Shown: piece after piece, positions 1 through 7,103 of the stretch
Numbering within the stretch: position 1 is the stretch's first letter
How the letters are laid out: each line of letters begins with the position of its first letter
The notes under the pieces: model-generated
Told to the model about the DNA's origin: nothing
Databases searched by the model: none
What the model saw: the letters and a program-made list of their open reading frames with translations, nothing else
Translations under genes and position numbers: made by a program
From: Sphingorhabdus sp. Alg231-15
Lineage (GTDB): Bacteria > Pseudomonadota > Alphaproteobacteria > Sphingomonadales > Sphingomonadaceae
Assembly: GCF_900149705.1 (NCBI RefSeq)
Contig: NZ_LT703001.1
Coordinates: forward strand, 1,984,001-2,048,000
Direction of reading: 5' to 3'
DNA length: 64,000 bases

Positions 1-2
1 TT

Positions 3-434
3 GGCGGGGAGAATGCCAATCCCACTTATCGGCAGGTCTGTTCCGGCACGACCGGTCATGCAGAAGGAATCAAAATCGGATTTGATCCTGAAGAGGTGAG
101 CTATGACGACCTGCTCGATATTTTCTTTGCGACCCATGATCCGACCCAGCTGAACCGGCAGGGCAATGACATCGGAACGCAGTATAGATCGGCTATCTTC
201 CCTTTGGATGATGATCAGCGCGCTGCGGCTGTCGCGGGCATAGAACGGGCGGGCGCAGAGCGTTCGGAACCCGTTGTAACCACGATAGAAGGGCCGGCAA
301 CCTGGTATGTGGCAGAGGATTATCATCAGCAATATTGGGCGGACGAAGGACGCGGTAATCCTTATTGCGTGGCGACTATCCCTCCGAAATTGCAGAAGTT
401 ACGAACCAGTTTTGCGGACAAATTGAAGGATTAA
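3..434 (+). CDS. msrA: Peptide-methionine (S)-S-oxide reductase MsrA, C-terminal part
   Basis: This is the 3' part of msrA, cut by the left window edge; the frame is open from base 3. The translation begins GGENANPTYRQVCSGTTGHA and continues with IKIGFDPEEVSYDDLL and FFATHDPTQLNRQG, which are signature stretches of MsrA. MsrA reduces methionine-S-sulfoxide in oxidised proteins using thioredoxin. The catalytic GCFWG cysteine motif would lie upstream, outside the window, so activity cannot be judged here. The stop is 10 bases before galU on the same strand, so the two may be co-transcribed. Confidence 0.93.
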   Translation, partial: GGENANPTYRQVCSGTTGHAEGIKIGFDPEEVSYDDLLDIFFATHDPTQLNRQGNDIGTQYRSAIFPLDDDQRAAAVAGIERAGAERSEPVVTTIEGPATWYVAEDYHQQYWADEGRGNPYCVATIPPKLQKLRTSFADKLKD

Positions 435-444
435 AGCCATTTCC

Positions 445-1314
445 ATGAAACCGATCAAAAAAGCTGTTTTCCCTGTCGCCGGCATGGGTACGCGCTTCCT
501 GCCTGCGACCAAGGTCATGCCGAAGGAACTCTTCCCGATCGTTGACCGTCCGCTGCTGCAATATGCAGTAGATGAAGCGCTGGAAGCCGGGATCGAGCAG
601 ATGATCTTCGTCAATGGGCGCGGCAAGGGAATGATCGAAGATCATTTTGATCTCGCCTATGAGCTGGAACGCACTATGGACGACCGAGGCAAGAATGGCT
701 CAGTGCTCAATGGAACGCGCCTGACACCCGGCAACAGCGTCTTTGTCCGACAACAGGAACCGCTCGGGCTGGGTCACGCAATTTGGTGCGCGCGCGATAT
801 TATCGGAGACGAGCCGTTTGCTATCTTCCTGCCTGATGAATTCATGGTTGGTAGCCCTGGTTGCATGAAGCAGATGGTCGATGCTTATGACAAGCTGGGC
901 GGCAATATCGTCTGTGCTCTGGAAATCCCAATTGAGGATACTCCCTCCTATGGGGTGATTGATCCCGGCTATCGCGATGGTCCGATCACCGAAGTCAAAG
1001 GCCTAGTCGAGAAACCAGCCGCAGGCACGGCGCCATCCAATTTGATCCTGCCGGGCCGCTATATCTTGCAGCCCGAAGTGATGCGGATATTGGAAACACA
1101 GGAAGCGGGCGCCGGAGGCGAAATCCAGCTGACCGATGCCATGGCGCAAATGATCGGCAAACAGCCCTTTCACGGCATGACCTTTGATGGCGCCCGGTAT
1201 GATTGCGGATCGAAGGCCGGCTATGTTGAAGCCAATCTGGCACTGGCGTTGGCGCATCCGGAAATTGGCGATGACATCCGCATTGTCGCCGAAAAATTGC
1301 TGGCAAAGTCATAA
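445..1314 (+). CDS. galU: UTP--glucose-1-phosphate uridylyltransferase GalU
   Basis: A 289-residue protein of the usual bacterial GalU length. It forms UDP-glucose from UTP and glucose-1-phosphate in the cytosol, feeding glycolipid, exopolysaccharide and galactose interconversion. The nucleotide-binding signature GMGTRFLPATK (residues about 13-23) is followed by MPKELFPIVDRP, and the internal QQEPLGLGHA and LPDEFMV stretches are typical of the family. The ATG at 445 is the only start that keeps the N-terminal beta strand (KKAVFPVAG). Shine-Dalgarno pairing is weak. It lies just downstream of msrA; no terminator is visible between them. Confidence 0.96.
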   Translation: MKPIKKAVFPVAGMGTRFLPATKVMPKELFPIVDRPLLQYAVDEALEAGIEQMIFVNGRGKGMIEDHFDLAYELERTMDDRGKNGSVLNGTRLTPGNSVFVRQQEPLGLGHAIWCARDIIGDEPFAIFLPDEFMVGSPGCMKQMVDAYDKLGGNIVCALEIPIEDTPSYGVIDPGYRDGPITEVKGLVEKPAAGTAPSNLILPGRYILQPEVMRILETQEAGAGGEIQLTDAMAQMIGKQPFHGMTFDGARYDCGSKAGYVEANLALALAHPEIGDDIRIVAEKLLAKS

Positions 1315-1390
1315 GCTTGTAAAGTCTGGCCCCATTGTTCAGCCGGTCTTCATTCAGCAGAGCGCAAGGGGTCGACCGAGGAGATCATCC

Positions 1391-1660
1391 ATGCGCCTAT
1401 CATCGATATTCATATCATCGCTTGCCCTCACCATGCTGAGCGGCTGCGTCGCCAGCAAAATCGTTACGGCTCCGTTCAAGGCCGCAGGCACGGTTGTCGA
1501 AACTGCAGTGGATGCCTCTACCCAGACCGAGTCTGAGAGGGAGGAAGATCTTGGTCGCAAGGTGCTCGCAGAACGCAAGCGGGAACGGGATGCCTGCCTT
1601 GACCAAGCGGAGACCAAGGAAGAGCGTAAAGAATGCAAGCGCGCCTATAAAGACGATTAA
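1391..1660 (+). CDS. Small predicted lipoprotein, unknown function
   Basis: An 89-residue protein with a hydrophobic signal sequence ending in a lipobox, LSGC, at about residues 17-20, so it is probably a lipid-anchored envelope protein. The mature part is short and highly charged, rich in Glu, Lys and Arg, and probably alpha-helical, with two further cysteines near the C-terminus (DACLDQAE and RKECKRAY). The start at 1391 is supported by a GAGGAG Shine-Dalgarno about 8 bases upstream; longer in-frame starts run back into galU and lack a signal peptide. I do not recognise a named family. It is convergent with the M48 peptidase gene, 13 bases away. Confidence 0.72.
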   Translation: MRLSSIFISSLALTMLSGCVASKIVTAPFKAAGTVVETAVDASTQTESEREEDLGRKVLAERKRERDACLDQAETKEERKECKRAYKDD

Positions 1661-1673
1661 ACCGGACCAGCGG

Positions 1674-2714
1674 CTACTTGGCCGCGTTCGCCGCGAGCAA
1701 GGGCGGTGCAAACTTGCCTGCAACCGGCTCCATTTGCTTCATTTTTGCTATTTCCTCATCAAATAATTTCACGCGTTTCTTCCAGCGATAATGGGTAGAT
1801 GCGGAAAAAATGCCCTTGCCATGCTGCTTGCCATAGCGAGTCCAGAACCGGATCGCAGCCTGCGGATCATAACCGGCATTGGCCATCAGCCAGACTGATA
1901 GCCGATCCGCCTCTATCTCTGCGGCCTTGATCCTTTTTGCACTTTTGCCGAACTGGCCGAAAAAACCGCGATTGACCTTTTGCGCATTCAGACGCTCGCG
2001 ATGTTTCAACAGGTTATGGGCCAGTTCATGGGCCGCAATCGCGGCGAGTTCGTCATCACTGCGCACATATTCAGCAAGCGTCGATGAAATGCTGACTATT
2101 TTTCCGTCAGCGGATGCTTCGCGCTTCGTGCTCACCCGGATTTGAAACTGGCTGGGACATGTCGTTCTGGGTGCGAGGATGACTTGTTGGCTAATGCCAC
2201 CGCGCTGAATCGTCAGTACCGCCTCACCGTCGACAGCCGCCTCTATCAGCTTCGCCTTCACGGCCGCAATCTGCCGATATTCCGGCTTTTCATTGCTCAG
2301 TTTTTCGGTGTCTGCAGCAATATCCTGCACCGCTATCCCGTCAATGGCGGTCAGGCCATCACCGACTGCCAGTTCCGCAACGGCAGCCGGGCTATCGGGT
2401 GCAACGGCATTAATGGCGATCGGGCTTGAAAAGCCGAGGGCAATGCGAGCGGTATCTTGGTCGCCATATTGTTGCAGATCATGCAGCAGGATGCCGAGAT
2501 GCGGAACCGTCTCCTTGCAAAATTCTGCGTTGGCCGCGACCAACCGATAGCCGGTGGCATGCATGCGCTGGTCAAGCCGCTGCAAGGATTGAAGCGCCTG
2601 CACGGCTTGAGAATCGATTGCCTGGCCTTCCACTGACTGTGCAGTGCCTGACTCCGGTTGCGCGACCAGAGTGAAGACAGAAAGAAGGCATAAAAAACGC
2701 AACATATGCCTCAT
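1674..2714 (-). CDS. Secreted M48-family metallopeptidase with PDZ domain
   Basis: A 346-residue exported protein. A signal peptide covers about residues 1-25. Residues about 95-180 have PDZ character (SPAAVAELAVGDGLTAIDG). A zinc-peptidase core carries HELAH at 229-233 and a downstream EIEADRLSVWLM that supplies the third metal ligand. M48 enzymes of this BepA/LoiP type act in periplasmic protein quality control; that role is family knowledge, and the substrate here is unknown. The ATG directly abuts the TAG stop of the LysE gene, so the two are probably translationally coupled. A second ATG nine bases downstream is an equally possible start. Confidence 0.87.
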   Translation of the reverse strand: MRHMLRFLCLLSVFTLVAQPESGTAQSVEGQAIDSQAVQALQSLQRLDQRMHATGYRLVAANAEFCKETVPHLGILLHDLQQYGDQDTARIALGFSSPIAINAVAPDSPAAVAELAVGDGLTAIDGIAVQDIAADTEKLSNEKPEYRQIAAVKAKLIEAAVDGEAVLTIQRGGISQQVILAPRTTCPSQFQIRVSTKREASADGKIVSISSTLAEYVRSDDELAAIAAHELAHNLLKHRERLNAQKVNRGFFGQFGKSAKRIKAAEIEADRLSVWLMANAGYDPQAAIRFWTRYGKQHGKGIFSASTHYRWKKRVKLFDEEIAKMKQMEPVAGKFAPPLLAANAAK

Positions 2715-3395
2715 CTACCCGAACCCGCCTTTCACGCCGTTGAACGCCAGATCAGCGCCTGCCTCTTCAAGATTGAGGAAGGCCATCACGAGCGCCACAC
2801 AAATCAGGACGGCAGCCGCTACATATTTGAAAATATCTTGCACCCGGTCGGCACTGCCCAGGCTGCGTGCTCTGGATGCCAGCGCGGCGTAGAAGGTCAG
2901 ACCCGCAGTTTCGGTCAATATGGTCAGTCCTGCCAATATGCCGAATTGCACCCACAAATTGCCGGTCGGATCAACGAAAGGTGGGATGATCACGGTGTAG
3001 AAGAAAAGCGCTTTAGGGTTGGACATATGCACAGCCAGACCGCTCAGAAATCCGCGTTTAAACCCCTCAGCGGTGGCTGCAGATCCACTGAGATTCTGGC
3101 TCGCACCGCGGAGCATGGCGATGCCCAGCCAAGCCAGATAGGCCACGCCTAGCCAACGCAAGACAGCATAGGCCGATGGGAACGCTTGAATCATCGCGAT
3201 CAGACCAAAGGCGGTCAGCGCGTACCAGATGAAATTCCCCACGTTAATCCCGACAATCGGTCCGAGCGCACCGCGCATACCGCCTTGTCGCCCCGCAGGC
3301 AGGGCATGGCTAACCGTCACCATGGTCGCCGGCCCCGGCGTGAAACAGAAGGTCAGGTCGGTAATCAGGAAAAGCAATAGGGTCTCGAGCGGCAT
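2715..3395 (-). CDS. LysE/RhtB family translocator
   Basis: A 226-residue inner-membrane protein with about six hydrophobic segments. The N-terminal FCFTPGPATMVTVSHAL and the GALGPIVGINVGN region are hallmarks of the LysE/RhtB amino-acid exporter superfamily. Members export lysine, homoserine, threonine or similar amino acids, but specificity cannot be read from sequence. It is the first gene of a probable two-gene unit with the M48 peptidase. The 190 bases upstream (3396-3586) separate it from the LysR gene, which is on the same strand; I see no clear operator there. Confidence 0.87.
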   Translation of the reverse strand: MPLETLLLFLITDLTFCFTPGPATMVTVSHALPAGRQGGMRGALGPIVGINVGNFIWYALTAFGLIAMIQAFPSAYAVLRWLGVAYLAWLGIAMLRGASQNLSGSAATAEGFKRGFLSGLAVHMSNPKALFFYTVIIPPFVDPTGNLWVQFGILAGLTILTETAGLTFYAALASRARSLGSADRVQDIFKYVAAAVLICVALVMAFLNLEEAGADLAFNGVKGGFG

Positions 3396-3586
3396 ATCAG
3401 ACAGGTTCGCTGGGCTTAATATGAACGAGTTTATACGGTTTCGACACAGAATCGCACAAAAGTCATTGCCCCTTTTTTCCGGCGGTGGAATGTGCCCATG
3501 CTGCCGACCATCGCTTTCCTGTTATGTATGAAACCATATAGAAACCACCTGATGTAGGACAGAAGATTTTACCGGTGCGGTTTTGA

Positions 3587-4477
3587 TCAGCGAAGATGCT
3601 TCTTCAGATAGCTGATTAGCGCATCCACGCGTGCCGGGCGATGGGGCGATGGTGGCATTACAAGGTTCAGTGCCATCGCGCCAAACCGCCATTCCGGTAG
3701 GAGGACCTGCAAGGCACCACGGTCAATCGCGTCCTGACAGAGAAAGTCCGGCAGATACCCAATGCCGCGACCTGCTATCAGCGCAGGCAACATGATATCG
3801 CCATTGTTGCTACGAAAACGGCACTGGGGCCGAACCGATATTTTTTCCCCCTGGGGTCCGTTCATATGCCACATTTCCGGCGTGGCTTCGTTGGAATAGA
3901 GAAAGCAATCATGCTCGGCGAGCTGCTCTGGCCTTGTCGGGGTACTGCGGCGCTCCAGATAGTCTGGTGCGGCAATGAAATAGGCCCGCATGTCGCGCAG
4001 GCGAATGGCGCGCAAGCTGCTATCGGGCAGGTCGGCAATGCGAATGGCGAGATCGAATCCCTCTTCAATCAAGTCGACCCGGGCATCGCTCAGCTGCACA
4101 TCAACCAGTATCTCTGGATATTCACACATGAAATCGGCGATGATCGGCGCGAGATGGGACAAGCCAAAGCTTAAAGGTGCGGCCAGTCGTATCTGGCCGC
4201 GCAGCAAATGAGCGGTATCGCGAGCAGCTTCCATCGCCGCCTCTCCATCAGCGGCAATCGCCTGTGCATAAGGAAGCAGCGCTGTCCCCGCAGTAGAAAG
4301 GGATATTTTTCGTGAGGTTCGATGGAACAGCACCGTGCCAAGCGATTCCTCCAGGCGGGTGATTGCCTTCGATACCGTTGGTTTGGAAATAGCCAGCTCA
4401 TGGGCCACGGCAGTAAAACTGCCAAGCCGAGCCGCCGCTGCAAATATCGCCCAGGCTTCAAAGTCAGGAAGGATCAT
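3587..4477 (-). CDS. LysR-family transcriptional regulator
   Basis: A 296-residue protein with an N-terminal winged helix-turn-helix (about residues 5-65; FTAVAHELAISKPTVSKAI) and a periplasmic-binding-like effector domain (about 90-290). The segment LFHRTSRKISLSTAGTALL is the usual LysR wing. It is divergent from pirin and wrbA, and LysR proteins commonly control the divergent operon. A quinone or flavonoid-like inducer would fit those targets, but that is inference. Length and domain order are normal for the family. Confidence 0.92.
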   Translation of the reverse strand: MILPDFEAWAIFAAAARLGSFTAVAHELAISKPTVSKAITRLEESLGTVLFHRTSRKISLSTAGTALLPYAQAIAADGEAAMEAARDTAHLLRGQIRLAAPLSFGLSHLAPIIADFMCEYPEILVDVQLSDARVDLIEEGFDLAIRIADLPDSSLRAIRLRDMRAYFIAAPDYLERRSTPTRPEQLAEHDCFLYSNEATPEMWHMNGPQGEKISVRPQCRFRSNNGDIMLPALIAGRGIGYLPDFLCQDAIDRGALQVLLPEWRFGAMALNLVMPPSPHRPARVDALISYLKKHLR

Positions 4478-4511
4478 AGTATTTTATTATAGATATTCTG
4501 GAAACAATCAA

Positions 4512-4535
4512 TTTCTATATTTGATATTTAAGAAA
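4512..4535. promoter_or_regulatory. Candidate LysR operator in the divergent lysR-pirin promoter region
   Basis: The 146-base intergenic region is very AT-rich. It contains TTTCT at 4512-4516 and AGAAA at 4531-4535, an inverted repeat with a 14-base spacer, and a further TTTCTTA nearby. This fits the loose dyad layout of LysR sites but is weak evidence on its own. Confidence 0.3.
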
Positions 4536-4623
4536 CAATAAGATCTCCCTATTTCTTATGCAAGCAACACGGAAATGCTTCCCGATAAGGATAGCTTAGA
4601 CGTGAGAGAATAGGAGAATGACT

Positions 4624-5340
4624 ATGATTGAGAAACGCACATTTGCAGACCTGGCCCACATTGATCACGATTGGTTGCAAGCCCGGCATCATTTTTCCTT
4701 TGGGCGCTATTGGGATCCGGCCCGGATGGGCTTTGGCCCGATCCGCGTCTGGAATGATGACGAAATCGCTAGCCAGACCGGTTTTCCAATGCATCCGCAC
4801 GAAAACATGGAAATCATCACCTATGTTCGAGAAGGTTCGATCACCCATCGCGACTCTCTCGGCAATGAAGGCCACACTGGAGCGGGTGATGTGCAAGTGA
4901 TGAGCGCCGGGACGGGCGTGACCCATAGCGAATATAATCTGGAGGATGAACAGACCCGTCTGTTCCAGATCTGGATCGAACCCCGCGCATCGGGCGGTGA
5001 TCCGCGCTGGGATGCAAAAACCTTTCCTAAGGGTGATCGTGCTGGACAGCTGGAAATACTGGCCAGCGGCTTTGACGAGGACGTCGACAGCGGTGCCCTG
5101 ATGATCCGGGCTGATGCACGGCTTTATGGCGCGACCCTGAAACCCGGCACGGTTATCCAGCATGACATCCCACAGGGTGCCCATGTCTACCTGGTCGCCT
5201 CCGCTGGTGCATTACGGGTCAATGCCGAAGAGATTGCAGCCCGTGATGCCCTGGCAATCCGCGAGGTCTCCACGCTGGAAATCGAAGCCTTGAATGATGC
5301 CGAACTGGTTTTCGTCGAGGCCTTTGAAACGAATAACTGA
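4624..5340 (+). CDS. Pirin family protein
   Basis: A bicupin of about 238 residues. The N-terminal cupin has the metal-binding pattern FPMHPHENMEIITYV and TGVTHSEYN, which supply three His and one Glu, as in pirins and YhhW-type quercetinases. Pirins bind iron and either act as redox-sensing cofactors or oxidise flavonols; which applies here is unknown. An ATG at 4618 lies only one base after the AGGAG at 4612-4616, while the ATG at 4624 is seven bases after it, so I place the start at 4624. It is followed by wrbA with a hairpin between them. Confidence 0.92.
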   Translation: MIEKRTFADLAHIDHDWLQARHHFSFGRYWDPARMGFGPIRVWNDDEIASQTGFPMHPHENMEIITYVREGSITHRDSLGNEGHTGAGDVQVMSAGTGVTHSEYNLEDEQTRLFQIWIEPRASGGDPRWDAKTFPKGDRAGQLEILASGFDEDVDSGALMIRADARLYGATLKPGTVIQHDIPQGAHVYLVASAGALRVNAEEIAARDALAIREVSTLEIEALNDAELVFVEAFETNN

Positions 5341-5352
5341 CACCCGCGAAGG

Positions 5353-5389
5353 AGGGGCGCTCATATACCCCTGAACCTTGAGCGCCCCT
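5353..5389 (+). terminator. Intergenic hairpin between pirin and wrbA genes
   Basis: AGGGGCGCTC at 5353-5362 pairs perfectly with GAGCGCCCCT at 5380-5389 (10 bp, 17-base loop). There is no strong T-run after it, so it may be a weak terminator, an attenuator or an mRNA-processing structure that lowers or raises wrbA expression relative to pirin. Confidence 0.5.
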
Positions 5390-5417
5390 TCATTTAACCC
5401 CTGAAAGGAGAATGGAA

Positions 5418-6017
5418 ATGGCAAAAATACTCGTCTTATACTACTCGTCTTATGGTCATGTTGACAGTCTGGCTCAGGCCATTGCCGATGGTGCACGGGA
5501 TGCCGCCGCAGACGTAACCATCGGACGTGTACCTGAAACCGCACCACTGGACGTGGCACAGGCATCGGGTTTCAGCGCCAACGAAGAACATCCGGTGATC
5601 GAGCCGGATAGCCTGGCTGACTATGACGGCATTATCGTCGGATCCCCCACCCGCTTTGGCCGGCTATCGAGCCAGATGGCGTCCTTCTGGGATCGCACGG
5701 GCGGATTATGGATGAAAGGCGCGCTTGTCGGCAAGGTCGGCGCTTCTTTTACGTCGACAGGTAGCCAGCATGGAGGACAGGAAACGACGCAATATTCAAT
5801 CCTCAGCAACCTGCTCCATCACGGTATGACTATTGTCGGTCTGGACTATGGTTTTGCCGGACAAATGAATGCTGATGAAATTGTCGGCGGCTCTCCCTAT
5901 GGCGCATCGACCGTCGCTGGCGGCGATGGCAGCCGAACGCCGCATGATAGTGATCTCGGCGGAGCGAAATATCTTGGCGCGAAGGTCGCGAGAACAGCGG
6001 CCAAGCTGATTGCCTGA
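5418..6017 (+). CDS. wrbA: NAD(P)H:quinone oxidoreductase, WrbA family
   Basis: A 199-residue flavodoxin-fold enzyme that reduces quinones by two electrons using FMN and NAD(P)H, preventing redox cycling. The FMN phosphate loop is [13 protein letters not shown] near the N-terminus; [13 protein letters not shown] and [12 protein letters not shown] are characteristic WrbA motifs. An ATG at 5412 is only one base after the AGGAG at 5406-5410; the ATG at 5418 has a seven-base spacing and is the better start. Pairing with pirin and a divergent LysR suggests a quinone or aromatic stress module. Confidence 0.94.
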   Translation: MAKILVLYYSSYGHVDSLAQAIADGARDAAADVTIGRVPETAPLDVAQASGFSANEEHPVIEPDSLADYDGIIVGSPTRFGRLSSQMASFWDRTGGLWMKGALVGKVGASFTSTGSQHGGQETTQYSILSNLLHHGMTIVGLDYGFAGQMNADEIVGGSPYGASTVAGGDGSRTPHDSDLGGAKYLGAKVARTAAKLIA

Positions 6018-6029
6018 TATTTGAAACAA

Positions 6030-6062
6030 AAAACCCCGCTGGATCGGCACCAGCGGGGTTTT
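6030..6062. terminator. Bidirectional Rho-independent terminator (wrbA / PEP-CTERM gene)
   Basis: A perfect 13-bp stem, AAAACCCCGCTGG (6030-6042) with CCAGCGGGGTTTT (6050-6062), a seven-base loop, and A/T tracts on both sides. It sits between the convergent wrbA and PEP-CTERM genes and can serve both. Confidence 0.9.
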
Positions 6063-6085
6063 GTATCTTCGTAAAAACAGTGCGC

Positions 6086-6889
6086 TTAAGCGTAGCTAAC
6101 TTTCACATTGGCCTTGCGTTGACGACGCCCATTTGATCTTAGGGCACCGCCAATGGCACCAAAGCCAAAGATCATGAACGCCCATGTCGCAGGCTCAGGC
6201 ACAGCGCCTGCCAATGAGGACACTTGAGCCAAGACATTTGGTGTGTAGATATTGCGGAAACTGTCACCGTTGCTTCCGCCGCCATCAATATAGAAATCGA
6301 GCGGAATGGAAGAATAGTGCACGGCACCGGAACCGAATGAATAGCTGAAATCAACAACATTGCCAGCCGTTCCGTTATTCAGGAAAGCGGTCGCACCTGC
6401 AGGCAGGGAGCCCAAAGAAGCATATCCATGATTGGAGCTATTCCCGCCGTCAAGCGTGGTGTCGTCAATTGTTCCACCAGGACCAGTCGTGAAGGGATTT
6501 ACCGCATTCTCAACATCAATATTTGAGCTGAGGTCTCTGGTAAAGCTGATGGCGCCGCCACCGACTTGACCCAGGCCGGATGCTGCATCCGTTACGTTAC
6601 GATCATGATAGAGAAAGATGCCGCCATTGCTTACGAAAGAGCCTAAAGCAGCGTTACCAAGCAACGCCGCGGTCTGGCTGTTATTGCTACCATTGAGCAC
6701 CCAAAGCACTTGAATACCTGCCAGACTTACGGCGTCCAACGAACCCAATATGCTCGCAGTGTTGCCCTGCGCCTGTGCCGCAGCCTGCGCATCAGAAGCT
6801 GCGCTACCAAAAACGCCAAAAACAGTCGCGGCATTTGCAGAGGTGCTAAACGCAACCACCGAAACCGCAGTCAATAAAATCTTTTTCAT
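6086..6889 (-). CDS. PEPxxWA-CTERM sorting domain protein
   Basis: A 267-residue exported protein. The N-terminus MKKILLTAVSVVAFSTSANA is a signal peptide. The C-terminus has the motif VPEPATWAFMIFGFGAIGGA followed by a basic tail, which is the PEPxxWA form of the exosortase recognition signal: motif, transmembrane helix, Arg/Lys cluster. The middle is low-complexity and Gly/Ser/Asn-rich with no recognised domain. Such proteins are processed by an exosortase and linked to the envelope or exopolysaccharide; no exosortase gene is in the window. The start at 6889 gives the signal peptide; the frame is open upstream but adds 48 residues that do not fit one. Confidence 0.87.
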   Translation of the reverse strand: MKKILLTAVSVVAFSTSANAATVFGVFGSAASDAQAAAQAQGNTASILGSLDAVSLAGIQVLWVLNGSNNSQTAALLGNAALGSFVSNGGIFLYHDRNVTDAASGLGQVGGGAISFTRDLSSNIDVENAVNPFTTGPGGTIDDTTLDGGNSSNHGYASLGSLPAGATAFLNNGTAGNVVDFSYSFGSGAVHYSSIPLDFYIDGGGSNGDSFRNIYTPNVLAQVSSLAGAVPEPATWAFMIFGFGAIGGALRSNGRRQRKANVKVSYA

Positions 6890-6980
6890 ATTAATACCCC
6901 AATACAGGCGGGAGACTCGAGGTATCCCAATTATTGCAAACCCTAATAATCTATTAATAACTTTCCGAAGCTTTATCAAT

Positions 6981-7008
6981 GCGCAATTCTGTAAAATCAG
7001 AATTGCGC
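6981..7008. promoter_or_regulatory. Perfect 11-bp inverted repeat upstream of the PEP-CTERM gene
   Basis: GCGCAATTCTG (6981-6991) and CAGAATTGCGC (6998-7008) are perfect complements around the six-base loop TAAAAT. It lies between the rpoC terminator and the PEP-CTERM start, about 90 bases upstream of the latter. No T-run follows on either strand, so an operator or a 5'-UTR hairpin is more likely than a terminator. Confidence 0.5.
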
Positions 7009-7041
7009 CAGGCTGGGACACTGAATCATGCATTCATATAC

Positions 7042-7079
7042 AAAAAAACCCCGCCGAAGACATGCTCCGGCGGGGTTTT
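7042..7079 (-). terminator. Rho-independent terminator of rpoC
   Basis: The stem AAAACCCCGCCG (7045-7056) pairs with CGGCGGGGTTTT (7068-7079), a perfect 12 bp with an 11-base loop. On the minus strand it is followed by seven T residues. It lies 25 bases beyond the rpoC stop. Confidence 0.93.
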
Positions 7080-7103
7080 ATTGTTCAACTATGAGCGGGA
7101 AAG

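Noticed and set aside
4549-5184. Minus-strand open frame of 211 codons opposite pirin
   Set aside because: It is the shadow of the pirin gene; the plus strand carries clear cupin metal-binding motifs and a good ribosome-binding site.
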